From NCBI GenBank assembly GCA_023441625.1, contig JAEZOA010000159.1, positions 1-25,934 on the forward strand: 25,934 nucleotides of DNA, given 5' to 3'. Below, piece after piece: positions 12,808 through 21,460 of the stretch. The notes beneath the pieces are model-generated. The model ran no database searches and was not told the DNA's origin. It worked only from the letters and a program-made list of their open reading frames with translations. The stretch is from Bacillota bacterium. GTDB taxonomy: Bacteria; Bacillota; Clostridia; Acetivibrionales; DSM-1351. How positions within the stretch are numbered: position 1 is the first letter of the stretch; every line of letters begins with the position of its first letter. Position numbers and translations under genes: made by a program.

Positions 12808-14790
12808 ATGGCAAAAGATAATAAGAAGACTGATTATGGAAATGAAAGTATTTCATCGTTAAAAGGAGCAGATAGAGTTAGACAACGCCCAGGAGTAATA
12901 TTTGGGTCGGATGGGCTTGAGGGCTGCCAGCATTCTTTCTTCGAAATTTTGTCAAACTCAATTGATGAAGCTCGCGAGGGATATGGAAACGTTATAGAGA
13001 TTACCAGATTTATGGATCGCTCAATTATGGTACAAGACTGGGGAAGAGGTATTCCTCTGGACTATAATGCAAATGAGGAACGCTTTAACTGGGAACTGGT
13101 TTATTGTGAGCTCTATGCAGGTGGAAAATATAAAAACAACTCAGGTGAAAATTATGAATTTAGCTTAGGCTTAAATGGATTGGGTGCATGTGCAACTCAA
13201 TATAGTTCAGAAGTTTTTGACGTTACAGTGTTTCGTGATGGTTTTAAGTACCAATTGCATTTTGAAAATGGAGAAAATGTAGGAGGTCTTTTAAAAGAAA
13301 AATACAAATATTCTCAAACTTCTACTATTCAGAAATGGAAGCCTGATTTAGAAGTATTTACAGATATAAATATCCCACTTGAATTTTTTCAGACTGTTTT
13401 AAAAAAGCAGGCTGTTGTAAATGCAGGTCTCCGTTTTGTTCTCAAGGACGAAGAATCAGGAGAGACCTTCTTGTATTGTTATGAAAACGGTATAGTTGAC
13501 TACATTAAAGAGATTTCACAGGAAGATGGTTTTACTGAGGTTCAGTTCTTTGAAACTTCAACAAGGGGTAAGGATAGAGAGGATAAGCCTGAATACAAGT
13601 TAAAAATGCAGATAGCTTTCTGCTTCAATAATAAAACCAATTTGTTAGAATATTACCATAATTCGAGCTTTCTTGAATACGGTGGAGCTCCTGATAAAGC
13701 AGTAAAGAATGCATTGATATATGAAATTGATAAATGTATCAAAGCTCAGGGTAAATACACAAAGGATGAGGCTAAAATAACCTTTGCAGATATTGAAGAC
13801 AGTTTAATATTGGTAGTCAATTCCTTTTCAACAATAACAAGCTATGAAAATCAGACTAAAAAATCAATTACAAATAAATTTATTCAGGAGGCAATGACCG
13901 ATTTTCTTAAACAGCAGCTTGAGGTTTACTTTATTGAAAACAAGCTTGAAAGTGACAAGATTATAGAGCAGGTTCTTGTAAACAAAAGAAGCCGCGAAAC
14001 AGCAGAGAAGACCAGAATAAATATAAAAAAGAAACTTAGCGGTAACTTAGATATTTCTAATAGAGTAAAGAAATTTGTTGACTGCAGAACGAAAGATATT
14101 TTAAAAAGAGAAATATATATAGTTGAGGGAGATTCTGCTTTAGGAGCCTGTAAGCTGGGAAGAGATGCTGAATTTCAAGCAATTATGCCAGTTAGAGGTA
14201 AAATACTTAACTGCTTAAAGGCCGATTACGATGGTATATTTAAAAGTGAAATTATTGTAGACCTTCTAAAGGTGCTTGGCTGTGGAGTAGAGATAAAATC
14301 AAAGCACAATAAAGAATTAAATACTTTTGAACTGGAAAATCTCAGATGGAATAAAGTAATTATTTGTACAGATGCAGATGTGGATGGGTTCCAGATTAGA
14401 ACTCTAATTTTGACGATGTTATATAGATTAGTTCCGACACTTCTACTCGAGGGAAAAGTGTTTATTGCTGAATCGCCTTTATTTGAAATTACTTGCAAGG
14501 ATAATCACTACTTTGCATATTCTGAAAAAGAAAAAGCAGATATTCTGGCAAAGCTTCAGGGAAAGAAATATACAATACAGAGGTCAAAGGGACTTGGTGA
14601 AAATGAACCAGACATGATGTGGTTAACCACAATGAATCCTGCAACTAGGAGATTAATCAAGGTTATGCCTTCTGATGTAGAGGCTACTTTCCAAATGTTT
14701 GATGTTCTACTTGGAGATAATCTGTCGGGCAGAAAGCAGTTTATAGAGGAAAATGGTAGCAGATATTTAGATATGATTGATGTAAGCTAG
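12808..14790 (+). CDS. Type IIA DNA topoisomerase subunit B (divergent ParE/GyrB-like)
   Basis: ATPase and metal-binding subunit of a type IIA topoisomerase; 660 residues, near the usual length. The GHKL ATPase domain shows EILSNSIDEA (residues 46-55), DWGRGIP, AGGKY and LGLNGLGACATQ, with the QTK-loop ENQTKK. The TOPRIM domain shows VEGDSALG (Glu440), DADVDGFQIRTL (Asp522, Asp524) and QRSKGLGENEP, ending TTMNPATRRL and a C-terminal YLDMID. Key catalytic residues are kept, but several near-invariant neighbours differ (RPGV for RPGM, EGDSALG for EGDSAGG, Gln for His in DGFQIRTL), so this is a divergent paralogue, probably additional to the housekeeping gyrase. It is followed 49 bases later by the A subunit. 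Confidence 0.9.
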   Translation: MAKDNKKTDYGNESISSLKGADRVRQRPGVIFGSDGLEGCQHSFFEILSNSIDEAREGYGNVIEITRFMDRSIMVQDWGRGIPLDYNANEERFNWELVYCELYAGGKYKNNSGENYEFSLGLNGLGACATQYSSEVFDVTVFRDGFKYQLHFENGENVGGLLKEKYKYSQTSTIQKWKPDLEVFTDINIPLEFFQTVLKKQAVVNAGLRFVLKDEESGETFLYCYENGIVDYIKEISQEDGFTEVQFFETSTRGKDREDKPEYKLKMQIAFCFNNKTNLLEYYHNSSFLEYGGAPDKAVKNALIYEIDKCIKAQGKYTKDEAKITFADIEDSLILVVNSFSTITSYENQTKKSITNKFIQEAMTDFLKQQLEVYFIENKLESDKIIEQVLVNKRSRETAEKTRINIKKKLSGNLDISNRVKKFVDCRTKDILKREIYIVEGDSALGACKLGRDAEFQAIMPVRGKILNCLKADYDGIFKSEIIVDLLKVLGCGVEIKSKHNKELNTFELENLRWNKVIICTDADVDGFQIRTLILTMLYRLVPTLLLEGKVFIAESPLFEITCKDNHYFAYSEKEKADILAKLQGKKYTIQRSKGLGENEPDMMWLTTMNPATRRLIKVMPSDVEATFQMFDVLLGDNLSGRKQFIEENGSRYLDMIDVS

Positions 14791-14839
14791 AATCATTGGA
14801 TATAAAGAAAAGAGAAAAGAGAAAAGAGGACAAGCAAGC

Positions 14840-17026
14840 ATGACTCCTAAAAATATGGTTGAACAAACTATAGTAGATACTCTTGAAACAAACTATATGC
14901 CATACGCAATGAGCGTTATTGTATCAAGAGCAATCCCTGAAATAGATGGTTTTAAGCCATCTCATAGAAAGCTTCTTTATACTATGTATAAAATGTCACT
15001 TCTTACAGGTGCTAAGACTAAATCCTCAAATATTGTGGGACAAACTATGAAGTTAAATCCTCATGGAGATATGGCTATTTATGAGACCATGGTGCGCTTA
15101 ACAAGGGGTAATAATGCACTACTTCACCCATTTGTTGATTCGAAAGGAAACTTTGGTAAACAATATTCAAGAGATATGAAGTTTGCTGCGCCTCGTTATA
15201 CCGAAGCTAAGCTAGATAAGCTATGTGAAGAAATATTTAAAGATATAGACAAGAATCCTGTAGACTTTATTGATAATTATGATAATACCACTAAAGAGCC
15301 AGTACTATTACCAACTACATATCCCAATGTACTAGTAAATGCAAACCAAGGAATTGCTGTTGGTATGGCTAGTAATATTTGTAGCTTTAATTTGCAGGAA
15401 ATCTGTGATACAACAGTTGCACTAATAGATAATGAAGCTATAAATATTGGAGATTACTTAAAAGCACCTGACTTCTCATCAGGAGGTCAATTAATTTATT
15501 CTGAGAAAGAAATACAGGATATATATAATAATGGGAAGGGTGGCTTTAAGGTACGAGCAAAGTACAGCTATGATAAAGAGAACAACTGTATCGAAATAAT
15601 TCAAATACCGTATTCAACAACTGTTGAGGCAATAATGGATCAGATTATTGACTTGGTAAAGGGTGGTAAGATTAAAGAAATTACAGATGTTAGAGACGAA
15701 ACAGATTTAGGTGGACTAAAGCTGACTCTTGACATTAAGAAAAATACTGATCCGGATGCACTAATGAATAAGCTTTTTAAGTTTACACCACTACAGGACA
15801 GCTTTAACTGTAACTTTAATATATTGATAAATGGAAGACCTAGAGTGATGGGGGTTAAGACTATTCTTAACGAATGGCTTGCCTTTAGAGTAGAGTGTAT
15901 AAAACGACAAACATTATATGATATTGAGAAAAAAAGTGATAAGCTGCATTTACTATTGGGACTTAAAAAAATATTACTTGATATAGATAAGGCAATTGCA
16001 ATAATTAGAGGAACAGATCAGGAAAATCTTGTTATACCTAATTTGATGGAAGGCTTTCAAATAGACCAAGTTCAGTCAGAATATATTGCAGAAATAAAGC
16101 TTAGAAATCTTAATAAGGAATATATTTTAAATAGAGTAAGCGAAACAGAGGATTTAATAAAGGAAATAGCTGATTTAAAGGACATTTATGGAAATGAAAA
16201 GAGAGTAAAAAAGATTATTCAAAAACAACTTAAGGAAGTTGCAAAGAAGTATGGAAAACCTAGAATTACTGAGATAATTAAAGAAGAGCATGTTGAGGAA
16301 ATAACTATAGAAAAACTGATTGAAGACTACAATTTGAAAATATTCCTCACTGAGCACAATTATCTAAAAAAGATTGCACTTACATCACTTAGGGCAAATC
16401 CTGAGCACAAGCTAAAGGATGATGATCTAATTACTCAAGAAATCGAAACACATAATAAAGCTGATTTGCTGCTCTTTTCAAACCAGTTTAACGTATATAA
16501 AATGAAAATATATGATATTCCTGATTGCAAAGCCAGCAGTTTAGGAGAATACCTGACTAATCTGTTAGGGTTGGATAACGATGAAAAGATAGTATATGTC
16601 ACTGCTACTGATAATTACGAAGGTTATATGCTGTTTTTCTATGAAAATGGAAAAGGTGCAAAAATAGATTTGTCAAGCTATGCCACAAAGACAAACAGAA
16701 AGAAGCTTGCTAATGCTTATTATAGTGGTTCTCCATTGGTAAGGATGATGTTTATTAATGAGGACATTGAATTAATTGCACAAAGCAGTATTAAAAAAGT
16801 TTTAGTGTTTAATACTGAAGCCATTGGATCAAAAACAACCAGAGCTTCACAAGGGGTACAAGTACTGATTTCCAAAAAAGGCAGCACATTAATACACATA
16901 AAGACTTTAGATGAAATGCCCTTGTCTGATATTAAGTATTATAAACCAAAGAATATACCTGCAATTGGCTGCTATCTTAAGGAAGTGGACAAGACAGATA
17001 CACAGCTGAGCCTTAATATGGAGTAG
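14840..17026 (+). CDS. Type IIA DNA topoisomerase subunit A (divergent ParC/GyrA-like)
   Basis: DNA cleavage-reunion subunit partnering the preceding gene; 728 residues, shorter than a usual GyrA. The catalytic tyrosine is Tyr120 in AAPRYTEAKL, preceded by Arg119. GNFGKQYSRD and the Ile wedge region (NQGIAVGMASNI) are present. No GyrA box (QRRGGKG) is visible, and the C-terminal beta-pinwheel region (about 500-728) is short, so it is more likely a decatenase/relaxase than a supercoiling gyrase (inference). At the quinolone-contact helix the sequence reads HGDMAIYE: Met78 replaces the usual Ser, and Glu82 the usual Asp/Glu. The ribosome binding site AGAGGA lies about 10 bases upstream of the ATG. 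Confidence 0.9.
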   Translation: MTPKNMVEQTIVDTLETNYMPYAMSVIVSRAIPEIDGFKPSHRKLLYTMYKMSLLTGAKTKSSNIVGQTMKLNPHGDMAIYETMVRLTRGNNALLHPFVDSKGNFGKQYSRDMKFAAPRYTEAKLDKLCEEIFKDIDKNPVDFIDNYDNTTKEPVLLPTTYPNVLVNANQGIAVGMASNICSFNLQEICDTTVALIDNEAINIGDYLKAPDFSSGGQLIYSEKEIQDIYNNGKGGFKVRAKYSYDKENNCIEIIQIPYSTTVEAIMDQIIDLVKGGKIKEITDVRDETDLGGLKLTLDIKKNTDPDALMNKLFKFTPLQDSFNCNFNILINGRPRVMGVKTILNEWLAFRVECIKRQTLYDIEKKSDKLHLLLGLKKILLDIDKAIAIIRGTDQENLVIPNLMEGFQIDQVQSEYIAEIKLRNLNKEYILNRVSETEDLIKEIADLKDIYGNEKRVKKIIQKQLKEVAKKYGKPRITEIIKEEHVEEITIEKLIEDYNLKIFLTEHNYLKKIALTSLRANPEHKLKDDDLITQEIETHNKADLLLFSNQFNVYKMKIYDIPDCKASSLGEYLTNLLGLDNDEKIVYVTATDNYEGYMLFFYENGKGAKIDLSSYATKTNRKKLANAYYSGSPLVRMMFINEDIELIAQSSIKKVLVFNTEAIGSKTTRASQGVQVLISKKGSTLIHIKTLDEMPLSDIKYYKPKNIPAIGCYLKEVDKTDTQLSLNME

Positions 17027-17127
17027 GAACAGACAAAAGGTTAAATTGATGAATATACTTGACATACCAGGCTAAAACTATAAAATAATACTAGTATAAA
17101 ATTTTGAATTTTGGAGGAATAAATATT

Positions 17128-17649
17128 ATGAATAAAAACCCTATAGTTTCTATAGAAATGGAGAGCGGTAATGTTATCAAAGCAGAACTTTACCCAGAGA
17201 TAGCACCAAACACTGTAAATAACTTTATTTCACTTATAAATAAAGGCTTTTATGACGGAGTAATTTTTCATAGAGTAATACCTGGATTTATGATACAGGG
17301 CGGTGACCCTGATGGAACAGGAATGGGTGGTCCTAATTACAGCATTAAAGGAGAGTTTTCTATTAATGGCTTTAAGAATGATTTAAAACATGATAAAGGA
17401 GTTTTATCAATGGCTAGAACTATGGCTCCAAACTCAGCAGGCTCACAGTTCTTCTTAATGGTTGAAAAGGCTCCCCATCTTGATGGAGAGTATGCTGCAT
17501 TTGGAAAAGTAATTGAGGGCATAGAAGAAGCTGACAGAATAGTAAAGGTTAAAAGAGACAGAAATGATAAGCCATTAGAAGCTCAAGTAATGAAAAAGGT
17601 TTCAGTTGAAACCTTTGGAGTTGAGTACCCAGAGCCAGAGAAGGTTTAG
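17128..17649 (+). CDS. Peptidyl-prolyl cis-trans isomerase, cyclophilin type
   Basis: Single-domain cyclophilin of 173 residues with no signal peptide, so a cytoplasmic folding helper. The active-site signature FHRVIPGFMIQGGD contains the catalytic Arg and Phe; LSMARTMAPNSAGSQFF and LDGEYAAFGKV complete the fold. His takes the place of the Trp that contacts cyclosporin in human CypA, as is common in bacteria. Start set at ATG 17128, 9 bases after GGAGGA; an in-frame TTG at 17104 lies before the site. It follows the topoisomerase genes by 101 bases with no terminator and ends at a strong bidirectional one. Confidence 0.93.
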   Translation: MNKNPIVSIEMESGNVIKAELYPEIAPNTVNNFISLINKGFYDGVIFHRVIPGFMIQGGDPDGTGMGGPNYSIKGEFSINGFKNDLKHDKGVLSMARTMAPNSAGSQFFLMVEKAPHLDGEYAAFGKVIEGIEEADRIVKVKRDRNDKPLEAQVMKKVSVETFGVEYPEPEKV

Positions 17650-17656
17650 CCTTTAG

Positions 17657-17716
17657 AAAAGGGGCTATTGTAAAACTATATCGGATATCAATATAGTTTT
17701 GCAATAGCCCCTTTTT
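17657..17716. terminator. Palindromic bidirectional terminator built from ends of a repeat element
   Basis: GGGGCTATTGTAAAACTATA and its complement (to GCCCC at 17711) form a very long stem with a loop of about 10 bases; T runs lie outside both arms, so it can end both the cyclophilin gene and the convergent oxidoreductase gene. Bases 17664-17687 match 21461-21484 at 21 of 24 positions, and the right arm resembles the right end of the 21.5-kb palindrome. Confidence 0.88.
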
Positions 17717-17730
17717 ATATCCTTCACTTA

Positions 17731-19125
17731 CTATTCACTAATTCTCTTAGATATGGCTCTGGCTGCCAGGACACCGCTGGCACTTGCTTGAGACAGGCCT
17801 CTTGTTATTCCGGCACCATCACCAATGGCAAACATATTTGGCAGCTTTGTTTCAAGCTCCTTAGTTAATTCAAGTCTTGAACTGTAGAATTTCACCTCAA
17901 CACCATATAATAAAGTATCGTAGTTTGCAGTACCTGGAGCTATCTTGTCGAGTGCATAAATCATTTCAATAATATTGTCCAGATGTCTCTTTGTTAATAC
18001 AAGACTTAAGTCACCAGGAGTTGCATTTAAAGTGGGGTGTATGAAACTCTGGTTAAGTCTGTGAGGATTTGTTCTCGCACCCTTAATTAAGTCTCCAAAC
18101 CTTTGTACAAGCACCCCGCCACCAAGCATATTTGATAAAGAGGCAATCCTCTTTCCATATTGATATGGTTCGTTAAAGGGTTGTGTAAATCTATTGCTAA
18201 CCAGAAGTGCAAAGTTAGTGTTTTCACTTCTTAAACTTGGGTCAGTATAGCTATGGCCATTAACAGTCACTATACCATCTACATTCTCTGATACAACATG
18301 TCCATATGGATTCATACAAAAAGTACGGACTAAATCACCATATTGCTTTGTTCTATATACTAGCTTTGACTCATAAACAACATCCGTTATGTGTTCAAAT
18401 ACCTTTGCAGGAACTTCAACTCTAACGCCGATGTCAACTTGGTTGTTTATTAAATCAAGCTTTAATTGCTTGCATTGCTTTGAAAACCATTCGGCACCTG
18501 ACCTGCCAGGAGCACATATTAAATATTTACAATTTATAGTGTTTTCGTTTTGTATTTCAATTGAATACCCGTCATTTAAAGGTGTAATGTCAACTACTTG
18601 AGTATTGCACTTGATTTCTAAGCGTTCTAACAAGTAATTATATAGCCTTTTCAGTATTTCATAATTATTTTCTGTTCCCAGATGCTTTACTGAGGCTTGT
18701 AATAAATGAAGGTCATTTTCAAGAGCTTTTTTTTCAATAATTTTGGCTTCTGGCGTATAAGTAGAAAATGTCTCCTTGGTTGCACCGAACTCAACATTTA
18801 CGCTGTCCACATATTCTATTAATTCCATAACCTCTTTGTCTGTAAGGTAGTCATTAAGCCAACCTCCAAATGAAGTCGTAAAATTGAATTTACCATCTGA
18901 AAATGCGCCTGCGCCGCCAAAACCACGCATAATGTCACAGGATTTACAGCGTATGCAGTCTTTAATTTTATTAGCAATAGTAGGACAATTACGATTTAAA
19001 ATATTATTTCCCTGTTCAATCATTACAACTTTAAGTTGGGGGTTCTGTTTTGTTAATTCATAACCAGCAAATATACCAGAAATGCCACAACCAATTATTG
19101 CAACATCATAATTTATAATCTTCAT
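17731..19125 (-). CDS. FAD-dependent dehydrogenase of the COG2509 family
   Basis: An uncharacterised NAD(P)/FAD-type oxidoreductase, 464 residues, probably cytoplasmic. The dinucleotide-binding motif DVAIIGCGISGIFAGYEL opens the protein (Gly12, Gly14, Gly17). A family-specific block follows with four cysteines (Cys47, Cys57, Cys60, Cys63) and then MRGFGGAGAFSDGKFN. The C-terminal FAD motif is FAIGDGAGITRGLSQASASG. Start set at the ATG at 19125, 7 bases after GGAGG; a longer form starting at 19158 would run through that site. It has its own promoter (19172-19200). The substrate is not known; the cysteines could hold a metal or an Fe-S cluster. Confidence 0.85.
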   Translation of the reverse strand: MKIINYDVAIIGCGISGIFAGYELTKQNPQLKVVMIEQGNNILNRNCPTIANKIKDCIRCKSCDIMRGFGGAGAFSDGKFNFTTSFGGWLNDYLTDKEVMELIEYVDSVNVEFGATKETFSTYTPEAKIIEKKALENDLHLLQASVKHLGTENNYEILKRLYNYLLERLEIKCNTQVVDITPLNDGYSIEIQNENTINCKYLICAPGRSGAEWFSKQCKQLKLDLINNQVDIGVRVEVPAKVFEHITDVVYESKLVYRTKQYGDLVRTFCMNPYGHVVSENVDGIVTVNGHSYTDPSLRSENTNFALLVSNRFTQPFNEPYQYGKRIASLSNMLGGGVLVQRFGDLIKGARTNPHRLNQSFIHPTLNATPGDLSLVLTKRHLDNIIEMIYALDKIAPGTANYDTLLYGVEVKFYSSRLELTKELETKLPNMFAIGDGAGITRGLSQASASGVLAARAISKRISE

Positions 19126-19171
19126 AAAATAACCTCCATAAACCTTATTTTGCAACACTTACAGATAAATT

Positions 19172-19200
19172 ATTATACATTATAAATGTAAATAAGTAAA
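19172..19200 (-). promoter_or_regulatory. Promoter of the COG2509 gene
   Basis: On the - strand: TTTACT (19200-19195), a 17-base spacer and TATAAT (19177-19172). Confidence 0.6.
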
Positions 19201-19222
19201 TGGAATGAAATTTAGGTTTTGG

Positions 19223-20560
19223 TTATTCATTCAAAAGTATTGTTACCTTCTCATCTATGGCTTTTGCGGTTTGCTCAGCGGAAGCTTTGCCGTTGATATA
19301 ATTTCCTAATTCCTTGTTAACTATTCTTATTATATTTGTGTCAATAAGCTGCACAGGCTGGGAATTCTCAATCATCATATTCATCTTGTCAGCGATGCTT
19401 TCAGGCAGCTGCACTATAGGGAATGTGAATCCTGTATCTGAATTTTCTAAAGCAGCTTGCATATCTTCTTTAAATGCCAGCTTATTAACAGGCATATATG
19501 TATTGAGATTACCGACACTATTACTGTCTTTTTCTTTTTGTCTATCTTTTGAAAGCATAAATTTAATGATTTCAAACGCTGCCTCCTTATTATTGCAATT
19601 TTCATTTATGCCAACGAACTCCATAGGCTCAGCTGAATATACACCCTTATTCACTATTGGTATGATTTCCATTTTATCTCCTACAGCTGATATGTAAGTA
19701 GAATTAAAGTATCTTAATTTCATTGGGGGTGAAATAATGGTATCATATCCAAAAACCAGTTTGTCAGCTGCTGTCATATCAGCATAATACTGATATTTAC
19801 TTTGATCTTCATATGTAGCTATAGAAGGATATATGTTTTTGTATTGCTCAAGAAGCTTGATAAATTCTTTTGTATTAAAGTTTGATTTCTTGTTTTTCTT
19901 ATCGATAAATTCTAATTTACTGATATACATCATGTCTGTAAAATGAAAATTACAAGCAATTAAGTTTTTACTTTTTTCGTTGCTTTGTGTAAAGCTTTTT
20001 GCCAATTCACTCAAGCCCTCAAGAGTAATACCTGATTTTTCTATATTGATATTATATTTTTTTAATGTTGCTTCAGTTGTTGTAAAGTAAGGTATTGTGT
20101 AGTTTAAAGGTATATATAATCTTTTGCCATTATAATTGCCTACATCAAAAATTTTTTGATAGTATTCATTTTCGTTAAATTCCTTATCTTTTTTTATCAG
20201 AGCATTTAAATCAGTAAAAACTCCGCTTTCTAGAGCTCTATTTAGGGAACCGAAATAGAGCTTATGAAACAATATTATATCCGGACCTTCACCAACCATT
20301 AATTCTGTACTCAGCTTGGTTAACATATCTTGAAAAATTTCTAAATTATAAACTGTTTCAGAGATCTCAATGTCTGGATATATATCCCTGAATTTTTGAA
20401 TGTTATATTTTGTTCTCTTATCAGAATCAAGATACCATATACTTAATTTCTTTTGAGTAGTATTGTTTTTAGAATCAGACTGTTCGTTGCTGGAACAAGC
20501 TGTATTTAATAGTAATGTCACTGTCACAATAAAAATCAATATTCTTTTTATAGCTTTCAT
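19223..20560 (-). CDS. Extracellular solute-binding lipoprotein (sugar-type ABC transporter family)
   Basis: Lipid-anchored binding protein of 445 residues. The signal peptide MKAIKRILIFIVTVTLLL ends in the lipobox LNTAC (Cys22). KLSIWYLDSDKRTKYNIQKF with EGPDIILFHK, and the late MEFVGINENCNNKEAAFEIIKF followed by YMPVNKLAF, are typical of family-1 binding proteins that usually bind oligosaccharides. Start set at the ATG at 20560, after AAAGGTGG; an upstream ATG at 20593 lacks a site. No permease or ATPase genes are adjacent, so it either works with a distant transporter or has a sensing role. The ligand is unknown. Confidence 0.85.
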   Translation of the reverse strand: MKAIKRILIFIVTVTLLLNTACSSNEQSDSKNNTTQKKLSIWYLDSDKRTKYNIQKFRDIYPDIEISETVYNLEIFQDMLTKLSTELMVGEGPDIILFHKLYFGSLNRALESGVFTDLNALIKKDKEFNENEYYQKIFDVGNYNGKRLYIPLNYTIPYFTTTEATLKKYNINIEKSGITLEGLSELAKSFTQSNEKSKNLIACNFHFTDMMYISKLEFIDKKNKKSNFNTKEFIKLLEQYKNIYPSIATYEDQSKYQYYADMTAADKLVFGYDTIISPPMKLRYFNSTYISAVGDKMEIIPIVNKGVYSAEPMEFVGINENCNNKEAAFEIIKFMLSKDRQKEKDSNSVGNLNTYMPVNKLAFKEDMQAALENSDTGFTFPIVQLPESIADKMNMMIENSQPVQLIDTNIIRIVNKELGNYINGKASAEQTAKAIDEKVTILLNE

Positions 20561-20715
20561 TTGAATTCCACCTTTATTAAGTATTTTTTCCATATTTAAG
20601 ATTAATATAGTAAATTATACATAAAATCAATTTCAATTGGTACAATAGCTATATTCTATTTACAATTTATTTACAAACAATTCATAAAATGGGGTTTTAA
20701 TTTAAAAAATAGTAT

Positions 20716-20744
20716 TTGTATTTTATAAGTATGGATGGTACAAT
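20716..20744 (+). promoter_or_regulatory. Promoter of queT
   Basis: TTGTAT (20716-20721), a 17-base spacer and TACAAT (20739-20744), placing the transcript start just before the preQ1 aptamer. Confidence 0.7.
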
Positions 20745-20762
20745 AGTAGAAAATATTAAGAA

Positions 20763-20877
20763 AGACAGTTCGTGACCATCCTGTCTATAAACAAAACTAT
20801 GGCGTCGCTGCCTACATAATGTAGGGCAGTATTTTGTTTTGTTAAACGCCTAATTTTTATGGATTAATTTTGTCACG
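20763..20877 (+). ncRNA. PreQ1 riboswitch, probably class III
   Basis: P1 is AGACAG / CTGTCT (20763-20768 / 20781-20786) with loop TTCGTGACCATC and an A-rich tail ATAAACAAAACTA, as in preQ1 aptamers. CGTGAC in the loop (20771-20776) is perfectly complementary to GTCACG (20872-20877), forming a pseudoknot that ends 6 bases before the G-rich ribosome binding site. Between them lies an inserted helix GGCGT / ACGCC (20801-20805 / 20846-20850) containing CCTACA / TGTAGG. An inserted helix plus a distant pseudoknot arm is the class III layout. No terminator follows, so control is likely at translation. The downstream gene is queT, as expected. Confidence 0.82.
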
Positions 20878-20901
20878 GCTCATGGGGGAATGGACATAAT
20901 T

Positions 20902-21402
20902 ATGAATAACAATAAAGTAAGAATGCTGACAACCTCAGCCATGATCGCCGCAGTGTATTTAGTTTTAACATTGATTTTTTATCTTATTAGCTTTCAGCCT
21001 ATGCAAAGCAGACTGGCCGAAGCACTTACTGTATTACCGTATTTTACGCCATTGGCCATTCCAGGGTTATTTGTGGGATGTTTAGTATCCAATATTATTG
21101 GAGGTAATGGAATCTGGGATATAGTTATTGGAAGCCTGGCAACACTTCTATCAGCTTATTTGACCTATAAAATATCTTTTAAAAAGCCAAAGAGAAAACT
21201 GTTAGCACCACTGCCACCAGTGCTTATTAATGCTGTTGTAATAGGTGCAATGCTAAGTATTCTGAGCGATTTGTCATTGCCTATAACAATAATTTCAGTG
21301 GGAGCTGGACAATTAATTGCATGTTATTTTGTTGGATATCCTTTAATGCTGCTTATCGAGAAAAATAAGAATTTAAATGAACTATTTAGCAGGTTTTCGT
21401 AA
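20902..21402 (+). CDS. queT: Queuosine precursor transporter S component (QueT family)
   Basis: Membrane S component of an ECF transporter thought to import a queuosine precursor such as preQ1. At 166 residues it has five or six hydrophobic segments; the N-terminal block (AMIAAVYLVLTLIFYLISF), QSRLAEALTVLPYFTP, and LFVGCLVSNIIGGNGIWDIV are typical of QueT. The upstream preQ1 riboswitch supports the substrate. Start set at ATG 20902, 12 bases after GGGGGA; the ATG at 20890 is only one base from that site. No ECF energy module is adjacent. There is no clear terminator after it, and the palindromic element starts 58 bases on. Confidence 0.88.
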   Translation: MNNNKVRMLTTSAMIAAVYLVLTLIFYLISFQPMQSRLAEALTVLPYFTPLAIPGLFVGCLVSNIIGGNGIWDIVIGSLATLLSAYLTYKISFKKPKRKLLAPLPPVLINAVVIGAMLSILSDLSLPITIISVGAGQLIACYFVGYPLMLLIEKNKNLNELFSRFS

Positions 21403-21460
21403 ATATGTTCACATTGTACCTTGTTTTTTATTATAGACTAAGATAGAATAACTTTACGAA

